Assembly (NCBI GenBank): GCA_019247975.1
Contig: JAFBAD010000222.1
Location: 1-12,850, forward strand
Reading direction: 5' to 3'
Source: Acidimicrobiia bacterium
Lineage (GTDB): Bacteria; Actinomycetota; Acidimicrobiia; Acidimicrobiales; Iamiaceae
Length of the DNA stretch: 12,850 bases
Below the pieces are notes generated by a model. That model was not told the origin of the DNA and ran no database searches. It worked only from the letters and a program-made list of their open reading frames with translations. Below are positions 5,787-12,399 of the stretch, in pieces. The position numbers and the translations under genes were made by a program. Numbering within the stretch: position 1 is the first letter of the stretch; the number at the start of each line of letters is the position of its first letter.

Positions 5787-6612
5787 CCACGGCGTCGGTG
5801 AGGAAGCCCGACACCGCGTCCCACCACGCCTCGGGCGCCTCGAACTGCGGGCTGTGCCCTGCGTCGGGCACGACGATGAGCTGCGCACCCGGGATCGCGT
5901 CGGCCATCGCGCGCGAGGGGCCGAGGAAAGGCTGGTCCTGATCGCCGACGATGACCAGCGTCGGGACATCCAGCGCCCGCAGCCCGTCGAGCCGGTCGGT
6001 CTGGGCGAGCAGCTCGATCGCCATCGCGGCGTACATCGCCGGCGACGACGCCAGCAGCTTGCGCTCACCGAACGCGACGTAGCCCTCGCGCTCGGCCCGG
6101 ACCCGCGCGTCGGCCTCCGTGGCGAGCGGCGCGTCGAGCTCGTTCATGAGCTGCTGCAGACGTTCCATGCCGTCCGTGCGGACCACCTCGACCGCCAGCG
6201 CGGCGAGGTCGGGATCGATCCCGGTGACGCTCGTGTGGGTCGTGTCCATCAGCACGAGGGCGGTGAGCCGGTCAGGTGCGTCGAGCGCGACCGCCTGCGC
6301 GACCATGCCGCCCATCGAGTGACCGAGGAGCGCGTAGCGGTCCCAGCCGAGGGCGTCGGCCACGCCGTGGGTGTCCGCTGCGAAGGTCGCGAGGGAGTAC
6401 GCCGACTCGTCGGCCGGCTTGCTGCTCGCACCGTGGCCCCGCAGATCCGGCGCGACGACGTGGAAGCCGCTCGTCGCGAACGCGTCGATCCAGTCGGCGA
6501 AGTCCTCCTTCGCACCGGTGAAGCCGTGCAGGAGCAGCAGCGGCGCTCCGCCGGACCCGGACTCGGTGGCGGCGATCTCGAGCGGGCCGACCTGGAGGTC
6601 GATCAACTTCAC
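5755..6612 (-). CDS. Alpha/beta-fold hydrolase
   Basis: This 285-residue protein has a standard alpha/beta hydrolase layout. The oxyanion segment LLLLHGFTG (25-33) is followed by PDLRGHGAS (55-63) and the nucleophile elbow LLGHSMGG, with S99. The acid is most likely D226 in VIVGDQDQP and the base H253 in PDAGHSPQFEAP. Residues about 130-205 form the cap. The family includes esterases, lactonases and C-C hydrolases; nothing here fixes the substrate. There is no signal peptide, so it is probably cytosolic. The GTG at 6612 encodes the start of VKLIDLQVGPLEI, a natural first strand. A TAGAAC hexamer sits six bases upstream. The gene is monocistronic: it is convergent with the methyltransferase gene, overlapping its last 32 bases, and divergent from the YbhN-like gene. 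Confidence 0.86.
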   Translation of the reverse strand: MKLIDLQVGPLEIAATESGSGGAPLLLLHGFTGAKEDFADWIDAFATSGFHVVAPDLRGHGASSKPADESAYSLATFAADTHGVADALGWDRYALLGHSMGGMVAQAVALDAPDRLTALVLMDTTHTSVTGIDPDLAALAVEVVRTDGMERLQQLMNELDAPLATEADARVRAEREGYVAFGERKLLASSPAMYAAMAIELLAQTDRLDGLRALDVPTLVIVGDQDQPFLGPSRAMADAIPGAQLIVVPDAGHSPQFEAPEAWWDAVSGFLTDAVVSAAQPRGSR

Positions 6613-6618
6613 CGCGCG

Positions 6619-6624
6619 GTTCTA
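6619..6624 (-). promoter_or_regulatory. Weak -10-like hexamer before the hydrolase gene
   Basis: TAGAAC on the minus strand ends six bases before the GTG at 6612. It keeps the first two positions of TANNNT but lacks the final T, so it is a weaker match than the others in this window. Confidence 0.25.
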
Positions 6625-6673
6625 GCGGAGCCGCACCGCGACCAACCGGCAGGGCTGGCAAAACGAGCTCCGG

Positions 6674-6679
6674 TATCGT
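6674..6679 (+). promoter_or_regulatory. Putative -10 element of the YbhN-PAP2 operon
   Basis: TATCGT, identical to the hexamer before the thioesterase gene, ends nine bases before the GTG at 6689. There is no ribosome binding site between them, which points to a leaderless or very short-leader transcript. An out-of-frame ATG at 6682 lies in the gap. No clear -35 box is visible. Confidence 0.42.
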
Positions 6680-6688
6680 GCATGAGCG

Positions 6689-7726
6689 GTGACCGTGCCC
6701 TCGACGCCTGAGGAGGAGCTCCGCGCCGCCATCGACGAGGACGCGGGGCTGAAGCCCGGCAAGCACGGATCGCGCCGATGGCTGGTGCTGGCGTTCCGCA
6801 TCACGTTGAGCCTCGGCATGCTCTGGTTCCTGGTCACCAAGATCGGCGACTCGGGCAGCCCGGAGTTCCCGGAGTGGACCTGGTCGACCGGCCTGTGGCT
6901 GGCCGGCGCGCTGCTGCTCACGCTGGCCGGCATCGTGCTCTCGGCGGCCCGCTGGCAGGCGGTGCTCGAGGCCATGGGCCAGCACACCCGCTTCGGCCGG
7001 TTGCTGTCGCACTACCTCGCCGGGCAGTTCGTCGCGAACGTGCTCCCCACCACGATCGGCGGTGACGTGCTGCGGGTCAGCCGGCTCTCGCGCGACTCGG
7101 GCATGGGGCCGACGAGCTTCGCCTCGGTCGTGCTCGAGCGACTGACCGGGTGGGTCGTGCTGCCGGCGATGACGTTCTTCGGGTTCCTCGTGAACCCGGG
7201 CCTGCGCCACCTCGGGCGGGCGACGCAGGTCGCGATCAGCCTCGCGGCGGGCACGCTCGTGCTGCTCGCGCTGGTCGTCCTCGCGGTCGCGAGCCACCGC
7301 TACGGCGACGTCGATGCCGAGAAGGGGTGGCGCCGGTTTCTGGCCGCCGTGAGCATGGGCATCCACCAGCTCCGCCTGCACCCGCGCCAGGCGTTCAGCG
7401 TGCTCGCCGTCGGCCTCGCCTACCAGCTCGTCCTGGTGGGCGCCGCGGTCATGGCCGCGCGGGCCATGGGCATCGACGCGGCCGGGCCGACTGCGCTGCT
7501 GGCCTTCTTCCCCGCGGTGGCGATCGCGCAGGTCCTCCCGATCAGCATCTCGGGCCTCGGCGTGCGTGAGGGCCTGTTCGCGCTGTTCCTGCGGCCCCTC
7601 GGCGTCCCCACCAAGCAGGCCGTCGCCCTCGGCCTGCTCCTGTATCTGCTCAACCTCATCGTCAGCCTGCTCGGCGCGCCCTCGTTCGCGATCGGTGGGC
7701 GCCGGCGGGCTACACCTGCTGCGTGA
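6689..7726 (+). CDS. YbhN / LPG-synthase-TM-type flippase-like membrane protein
   Basis: The 345-residue protein starts with a charged cytosolic tail of about 30 residues, then has roughly seven to eight hydrophobic segments (about 31-51, 67-87, 155-170, 180-201, 235-257, 266-285, 310-335). The signature blocks of the UPF0104/lysylphosphatidylglycerol-synthase transmembrane family are clear: LPTTIGGDVLRVSRL (119-133), VVLERLTGW (147-155) and LPISISGLGVREG (283-295). Members without a synthase domain, as here, are thought to help move or remodel lipids across the membrane. The GTG at 6689 lies nine bases from a -10 hexamer. The AGGAGGAGCT at 6711-6720 looks like a perfect Shine-Dalgarno sequence but is inside the gene (Glu-Glu-Glu-Leu codons) and precedes no start codon. 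The stop overlaps the start of the PAP2 gene (GTGA). Confidence 0.85.
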   Translation: MTVPSTPEEELRAAIDEDAGLKPGKHGSRRWLVLAFRITLSLGMLWFLVTKIGDSGSPEFPEWTWSTGLWLAGALLLTLAGIVLSAARWQAVLEAMGQHTRFGRLLSHYLAGQFVANVLPTTIGGDVLRVSRLSRDSGMGPTSFASVVLERLTGWVVLPAMTFFGFLVNPGLRHLGRATQVAISLAAGTLVLLALVVLAVASHRYGDVDAEKGWRRFLAAVSMGIHQLRLHPRQAFSVLAVGLAYQLVLVGAAVMAARAMGIDAAGPTALLAFFPAVAIAQVLPISISGLGVREGLFALFLRPLGVPTKQAVALGLLLYLLNLIVSLLGAPSFAIGGRRRATPAA

Positions 7727-8583
7727 CCGACGCCGAGGGCAGGAGGTTCCGCGCGCAGACCGAGTCGGGTCGACGGCTGCGGTGGTGGCGCGAGGTCATC
7801 TACATCGCCGTCTTCTACCTCCTGTACTCGGCGGTGCGGAACACCTTCGGATCCAACGGCGACCTCGAGCAGGCGGCGCGCATCGCCTTTGGCCACGCCA
7901 AGGACATCATCCGCATCCAGGACTCGCTGCACCTCTGGTTCGAGCCGCAGCTGCAGCAGCACTACCTGAACCTGCCGGGCCACGGCGGCATCCGCTTCTG
8001 GAACATCTTCTACGGGACCGCGCACTTCGTCGTCACGGTCGTCGCGCTGGCGCTGATGTTCTTCCGGCAACCCGACCGGTACTCCGCATGGCGCAACACC
8101 CTCGCCGCGATGACGGGCCTCGCGCTGATCGGCTTCGCGTCCTTCTCGCTGATGCCGCCCCGGCTCCTCGGTGACACGTCGAAGTACGGCGCCTGCCACC
8201 AGCAGCAGGTGGCCGACTGCCACGGCTACGGCGTGGTCGACACGCTCGAGGAGTTCGGTGGGCTCTGGTCGTTCGACAAGGGCGCGGTCGCCGACCTGTC
8301 GAACCAGTACGCCGCCATGCCGTCGATGCACACCGGTTGGTCGACGTGGTGCGCGCTCGTGCTCATCCCCATGACCCGGCGGCGATGGCTCAAGGGCCTG
8401 ATCGCGCTGTACCCGTGCATCACGGTGTTCTGCATCATGGTCACCGGCAACCACTACTGGTTGGACGCGGTCGGTGGCCTCGCCGCGCTCGGCGGCGGGT
8501 GGCTGATCGGGTCGCAGCTCGCGGCGTGGAACGAACGCCGGCTCCAACGCAAGGTCGGGCGCGTCGAACCGGCCGCCGCCTGA
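7723..8583 (+). CDS. PAP2-superfamily membrane enzyme (inositol phosphorylceramide synthase-like branch)
   Basis: This 286-residue integral membrane protein has about six hydrophobic segments (25-40, 93-114, 126-144, 205-217, 225-242, 248-266). The C-terminal active-site motifs of the PAP2 family are present: MPSMHTGW (H203) and TGNHYWLDAVGG (H244 and D248). FSLMPPRLLG (141-150), with PPR, replaces the classical first PAP2 motif and is typical of the PAP2_3/aureobasidin-resistance branch. Between them lies a loop with C158 and C166 (residues 150-195) that should face outside. The family dephosphorylates lipid phosphates or transfers phospho-head-groups between lipids. Its GTG start shares bases with the stop of the YbhN-like gene, so the two membrane proteins are probably made together and act on the same lipid. 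No Shine-Dalgarno sequence precedes it. Only six bases separate it from the convergent DUF2332 gene. Confidence 0.85.
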   Translation: MTDAEGRRFRAQTESGRRLRWWREVIYIAVFYLLYSAVRNTFGSNGDLEQAARIAFGHAKDIIRIQDSLHLWFEPQLQQHYLNLPGHGGIRFWNIFYGTAHFVVTVVALALMFFRQPDRYSAWRNTLAAMTGLALIGFASFSLMPPRLLGDTSKYGACHQQQVADCHGYGVVDTLEEFGGLWSFDKGAVADLSNQYAAMPSMHTGWSTWCALVLIPMTRRRWLKGLIALYPCITVFCIMVTGNHYWLDAVGGLAALGGGWLIGSQLAAWNERRLQRKVGRVEPAAA

Positions 8584-8589
8584 CCTGGT

Positions 8590-9660
8590 TCACCCCAGCC
8601 AGCGGATCGGCGGCCCGTGGTAGCCGCTGATCGCCACCAGCCGCTCGTCGCCACCGGGCCACGAGGTGAGCCGCACCTCGGCACCGTCGCGGCCGGGCTC
8701 CATGCGCAGCCACGCGAGCGGCGCGTCGGCGGTGGCCCGGCGACCGGCTGCGCCGAGCGCGCCGGTCAGCGCACGGCGCGCGTCCTTCGAGAGGTACTGG
8801 AGGACGATCGAGTGCATGACGACGGTCGTGCACCCCTGCGCAGGCTCGGCGAGCTGCGCGGCCACCCACTCCGGCGCGTCGGCCCGCTCGACCAGCGCCG
8901 GCACCGCCGTGGCCACCTCGATGGCGCCGTCGAGCCGGCGGAACCGCTCGACCAGGTCCGGCCACACGAACGACCGCAGCCGCAGCCGGCCTTCGTCGGT
9001 CGTCGCGTCGATCGGTGAGCGGTCGCAGCCGCGCCGCTCCGCGATCTCGACCGAGCCGCTGAGGTCGGGCGCCGCGTCGACCCAGGGTTCGACGAAGCGC
9101 ACCGGGGCGTCCGGATCACCGAAGGAATTCTCGCCGGCTTCGTAGCGGAAGTGGTCCCAGCGCAGGTTGAGACCGGCGCTCGAACCGACCTCGAGCAACC
9201 GCAACGGCCGACCCTGTCTCGCCAGCTCGAGCAGGGGCCCGGCCAGCGACGCGGAGCGGCCGACCTCGTTCGTCTGCAGGCCGTCGTCGATGCGCCGCGC
9301 GAGCTCGTCGAGATGCGTCGCCACGGTCGCCTCGAAGTCCTCTTCGAGCGTCGGTCCCGGCGTGCCACCCGCCGACGGGTAGTGCGCGGCGAGGTCCCCC
9401 GCGCGGCCGTCGAGCACGATGCGGTGCACCGCGCCGAGGAAGCGGAGCGCGAGTGCGGAGCCGAACGGATCGTGCTCGTGCGGCACCAGCAGGTCGCGGA
9501 TGGGGCCGTCACGGTCGACGCGCTCGATGCAGAGGTCGAGCACCCGCGCGTAGAGCGTGGAGCCGATGGAGTTGCACGCGTGGCGCTGGATCCCGAGCAG
9601 CTCCGCGAGGTCACGCGGGCGGGGGATGCCGCTGTCGCTCAGCGCAGGCTGACCGGACAC
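8590..9660 (-). CDS. DUF2332 family protein
   Basis: This 356-residue soluble protein matches the DUF2332 family, which is frequent in actinobacteria and has no assigned function. It begins with a helical region (RDLAELLGIQRHACNSIGS, about 16-34). The segment RLLEVGSSAGLNLRWDHF (154-171) resembles the first SAM-binding motif of a Rossmann methyltransferase (E-x-G-x-x-x-G). Later come VVMHSIVLQYLS, in the position of a methyltransferase strand 4, and a C-terminal ISGYHGPPIRWLG. A methyltransferase-like fold is therefore plausible, but activity is inference. The best start is the GTG at 9660, which overlaps the 3' end of the cyclase gene by 22 bases; upstream in-frame sequence is just antisense-like low complexity and no closer ATG or GTG exists. 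The two genes form an operon. Confidence 0.72.
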   Translation of the reverse strand: MSGQPALSDSGIPRPRDLAELLGIQRHACNSIGSTLYARVLDLCIERVDRDGPIRDLLVPHEHDPFGSALALRFLGAVHRIVLDGRAGDLAAHYPSAGGTPGPTLEEDFEATVATHLDELARRIDDGLQTNEVGRSASLAGPLLELARQGRPLRLLEVGSSAGLNLRWDHFRYEAGENSFGDPDAPVRFVEPWVDAAPDLSGSVEIAERRGCDRSPIDATTDEGRLRLRSFVWPDLVERFRRLDGAIEVATAVPALVERADAPEWVAAQLAEPAQGCTTVVMHSIVLQYLSKDARRALTGALGAAGRRATADAPLAWLRMEPGRDGAEVRLTSWPGGDERLVAISGYHGPPIRWLG

Positions 9661-10430
9661 ACCGACACCGGCTCGGTGACCCCCTTCAGCCGCGCTCGTC
9701 GCGCCCGACCGAAGCTGACGTTCGGCAGGTCGCCGGCCGCGTCGCGCACGTCCGTGGTGCTGAGCACCTGACCGCCGTTGGCGCACTCGGTGACGCGCGC
9801 CGCGACGTTGACCACGTGGCCGACGACGTCGTCGCGCGTGACCACCGCGTCGCCGAGGTGGACGCCGGCGCGGAGGCGCAACGGATCGGGCGCCGTCTCC
9901 TGCAGCTCGAGCGCGGCGAGGACCGCGGCCTCACCCGACGGGAAGACGAGCATGAGCCCGTCGCCGAGCCGCTTGACGACGCGACCGCCACGGCTGCGCA
10001 CCACCGGGCCGACCGCCTTGTGGTGATCGTCGAGCAGCGCAAGCGCGGCGTCGTCGCCCTGCTCGGAGGTGTACCTGGTGAACCCCTCGAGGTCGGTGAA
10101 CACGATGGCGACGGGGCTGGAGGTGTGTTCACCCTTGAGCTCGTTCGTCTCCCACGACAGGGCCTGGATGGCGTTGAGCCCGAGCGACGAGAGCACCGAC
10201 GGCCGCTGCTCCGCCGAGCGCTCGAGGAACCGGCGCATCACCTGTGTGGGGGTCGCCGTGCGGATCGGGTGCTGGCCCGGAGCGTCGAGCCAGTTGCGGT
10301 CGATGAGTCCCACCTCGACCGCGTTCGCGGCCCGGTCGGGGTCCCGGCGGATGAGGTCGGCGATCCGGGACTCGACCGTGCGCCGTACAGAGGAGATGGC
10401 CTGCTCGCCCGCGTCCCTGGCCCCGGCCAC
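9639..10430 (-). CDS. Class III adenylate cyclase, cytosolic
   Basis: The 263-residue protein has an N-terminal helical region (1-105) and a class III cyclase homology domain (about 106-262). All six catalytic positions are present: metal-binding D113 (VFTDLEGFT) and D157 (KRLGDG), the substrate-selecting K153 and D201 (the latter in DVVGHVVN), and the transition-state pair N208 and R212 (NVAAR). Lys plus Asp at the selecting positions predict ATP over GTP, so the product should be cAMP. There is no transmembrane segment, so it is a soluble enzyme; the N-terminal region may be a regulatory domain but I do not recognise it. As with many class III enzymes it should act as a homodimer. The GTG at 10430 sits six bases behind TACAGT. 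DUF2332 is the operon partner, and dxs is divergent. Confidence 0.9.
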   Translation of the reverse strand: MAGARDAGEQAISSVRRTVESRIADLIRRDPDRAANAVEVGLIDRNWLDAPGQHPIRTATPTQVMRRFLERSAEQRPSVLSSLGLNAIQALSWETNELKGEHTSSPVAIVFTDLEGFTRYTSEQGDDAALALLDDHHKAVGPVVRSRGGRVVKRLGDGLMLVFPSGEAAVLAALELQETAPDPLRLRAGVHLGDAVVTRDDVVGHVVNVAARVTECANGGQVLSTTDVRDAAGDLPNVSFGRARRARLKGVTEPVSVCPVSLR

Positions 10431-10431
10431 G

Positions 10432-10468
10432 CCCGAACTGTACGGCGATGGGAGGTCTCCCCGAACTG
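10432..10468. repeat. Direct repeat CCCGAACTG, two copies between the cyclase and dxs genes
   Basis: Exact copies lie at 10432-10440 and 10460-10468, with starts 28 bases apart. Read on the minus strand, one copy covers the cyclase -10/start region and the other covers where its -35 box should be (TTCGGG at 10465-10460). This could be an operator pair, or simply a -35/-10 flank coincidence. Confidence 0.35.
10437..10442 (-). promoter_or_regulatory. Putative -10 element of the cyclase-DUF2332 operon
   Basis: TACAGT on the minus strand ends six bases before the GTG at 10430, implying a leaderless transcript. It overlaps one copy of a 9-base direct repeat (CCCGAACTG). Confidence 0.42.
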
Positions 10469-10503
10469 AGGGGCGCGAACCTGGCGCAGCTCGGCGGCAC
10501 GGC

Positions 10504-10509
10504 TACGGT
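10504..10509 (+). promoter_or_regulatory. Putative -10 element of dxs
   Basis: TACGGT ends eight bases before the ATG at 10518, with no Shine-Dalgarno sequence between. It has the same geometry as the other presumed leaderless starts in the window. A -35 box is not evident. Confidence 0.42.
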
Positions 10510-10517
10510 GACCTCTG

Positions 10518-12398
10518 ATGCTGCTGGACTCGGTCTCGTCTCCCGCGGACCTGCGGGGACTGTCCTACAAGCAGCTCGACGAGCTCTCCCGGGAGATCCG
10601 CGACGTCATCATCGCGGCGGTGGCGAAGTGCGGCGGGCACCTCGGCTCGAACCTCGGCGCCGTCGAGGTGACGCTCGCCCTCCACCGCGTGTTCAGCTCG
10701 CCGCGCGACGTGATCCTGTGGGACACCGGGCACCTCGCCTACCCGCACAAGATCGTCACCGGGCGCCGGGACGGCTTCGAGGAGCTGCGCCAGGCGAACG
10801 GGCTGTCGGGCTACCCGAACCGGGCCGAGTCCGAGCACGACTGGGTCGAGAACAGCCACGCCTCGACGATCCTCGGCTACGCCGACGGCTTCGCCTTCGG
10901 CAAGCAGCTCCTCGCCGACGGCAAGCTCGGGCGCATCGTCGCGGTGATCGGCGACGGCTCGATGACCGGTGGCATGGCCTACGAGGGCCTCAACAACCTC
11001 GGCCACAGCGGTCGCAAGGCGATCATCATCCTCAACGACAACGGCCGGTCCTACGCACCGACGATCTCGCGCCTCGCCGAGTCCGTCGCCCGCATCCGGC
11101 TCAACCCGAGCTACCTGAAGCAGCGGACCCGGCTCGAGCGGCTCGTGCGCGACGTCCCGGTCGTGGGCGACCACCTCGCATGGGGCATGGCCGGCGCGTT
11201 CGCCGGCATGCGCGAGATGTTCGAACCGCCCGTGTTCTTCGAGTCGCTCGGCGTGCGCTACACGGGCCCGTTCGACGGGCACGACGTCGAAGGCCTGGAG
11301 CGGGCGCTGCGCCACGCCGCGACCTACGACGGCCCGATCGTCGTCCACGTCCTCACCCAGAAGGGACGCGGGTACCCGCCCGCCGAGGAGGACGACGAGC
11401 AGCGCCTGCACGACAGCCCGGTGTTCGACCTCGCCACCGGTCCCGGCGCCCGCTCGACGTCGAAGTCCTCCTACACGCAGGCCTTCTCCGAGGCGATCAT
11501 CAAGGAAGGTGAGCTGCGGCCCGAGCTCGTGGCGATCACCGCGGCGATGCCCGGGTCCACCGGGCTCCTCCCCTTCCAGGACCGCTTCCCCGACCGCATG
11601 GTCGACGTCGGCATCGCGGAGCAGCACGCGGTCACGTCTGCCGCCGGCATGGCGATGGCCGGGCTGCGGCCGGTCGTCGCGATCTACTCGACGTTCCTCA
11701 CCCGCGCCTTCGACCAGGCGAACCTCGACGTCGGCCTGCACGACCAGCCGGTCGTGTTCTGCCTCGACCGCGCCGGCATCACCGGCGACAACGGCGCCTC
11801 GCACCACGGCGTCCTCGACCTGGTCCTCATGACGAAGATCCCGGGCATGACCGTCTTCGCGCCGTCGTCGTACCAGGAGCTGCAGGTGATGCTCCACGAC
11901 GCGCTCGACATCACGAGCGGCCCGGTCACCATCCGCTGGCCGAACGGCGCCGCCCGCGTGGTCGGCGAGGACGAGATCGGTCACGGCCTCTCGGCCCGCA
12001 AGGTGCGCGGCGGTGACGACCTCGCGATCGTCGGTGTCGGCAAGCTGCTCGCCGCAGCGGAGCAGGCTGCCGAGGAGCTGGCGAGCGAGGGCCTCTCGGT
12101 GACCGTCTGGGACCCGCGGGTCGTCAAGCCGCTCGACGACGCGATGCTCGAGGACCTCCTGCGGTTCGACCGGGTCCTCACCGCCGAGGACGGCTACGCA
12201 GAAGGCGGCATCGGCGCGCAGCTGTCGAGCGCGCTCGTCGACAGGGCGATCACCGCCGGCACCCGGGCCCCGATGGTCCGTGCCCTCGGCGTGCCGGTGC
12301 GCTTCATCCCCCAGGCCAAGCCCGACGACATCCTGTCGGACCTGGGGCTCGACGGTCCCGGCCTCGCGGCCGAGGGTCGCCGCCTCCTGGGCCGCTGA
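10518..12398 (+). CDS. dxs: 1-deoxy-D-xylulose-5-phosphate synthase
   Basis: This 626-residue thiamine-diphosphate enzyme condenses pyruvate with glyceraldehyde 3-phosphate to DXP, the first step of the MEP isoprenoid pathway and a source of thiamine and pyridoxal precursors. The length is normal (620-645). Visible motifs are HLGSNLGAVEVTLALH (41-56), WDTGHLAYPHKIVTGR (68-83; H72), and SEHDWVENSHAST (105-117). The ThDP-magnesium motif runs from GDGSMTGG (145-152) to NDN (173-175). The catalytic glutamate is E368 in DVGIAEQHAVTSAAGMA, and the transketolase C-terminal domain follows from about 500. DTGH and ENSHAST in place of the enterobacterial DVGH and GHSST are usual in actinobacterial enzymes. 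The ATG at 10518 lies directly behind a -10 hexamer. An EamA-type gene follows with essentially no gap. The long open frame on the opposite strand is a composition artefact. Confidence 0.97.
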   Translation: MLLDSVSSPADLRGLSYKQLDELSREIRDVIIAAVAKCGGHLGSNLGAVEVTLALHRVFSSPRDVILWDTGHLAYPHKIVTGRRDGFEELRQANGLSGYPNRAESEHDWVENSHASTILGYADGFAFGKQLLADGKLGRIVAVIGDGSMTGGMAYEGLNNLGHSGRKAIIILNDNGRSYAPTISRLAESVARIRLNPSYLKQRTRLERLVRDVPVVGDHLAWGMAGAFAGMREMFEPPVFFESLGVRYTGPFDGHDVEGLERALRHAATYDGPIVVHVLTQKGRGYPPAEEDDEQRLHDSPVFDLATGPGARSTSKSSYTQAFSEAIIKEGELRPELVAITAAMPGSTGLLPFQDRFPDRMVDVGIAEQHAVTSAAGMAMAGLRPVVAIYSTFLTRAFDQANLDVGLHDQPVVFCLDRAGITGDNGASHHGVLDLVLMTKIPGMTVFAPSSYQELQVMLHDALDITSGPVTIRWPNGAARVVGEDEIGHGLSARKVRGGDDLAIVGVGKLLAAAEQAAEELASEGLSVTVWDPRVVKPLDDAMLEDLLRFDRVLTAEDGYAEGGIGAQLSSALVDRAITAGTRAPMVRALGVPVRFIPQAKPDDILSDLGLDGPGLAAEGRRLLGR

Positions 12399-12399
12399 C

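Noticed and set aside
6682..6684. ATG as an alternative start of the YbhN-like gene
   Set aside because: It is out of frame with the conserved protein.
6711..6720. AGGAGGAGCT as a ribosome binding site for a shorter YbhN-like protein
   Set aside because: It encodes the Glu-Glu-Glu-Leu stretch and is followed by no ATG, GTG or TTG at suitable spacing. The GTG at 6689 fits the -10 geometry.
8584..8589. Terminator between the convergent PAP2 and DUF2332 genes
   Set aside because: Only six bases separate the stops and I saw no convincing hairpin with a T-tract; intrinsic terminators of that form are not visible anywhere in the window.
10585..10900. DTGHLAY and ENSHAST instead of the textbook DXS motifs, suggesting a divergent or repurposed enzyme
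   Set aside because: These variants are normal in actinobacterial DXS proteins. The ThDP motif, the histidines and the catalytic Glu are all kept.
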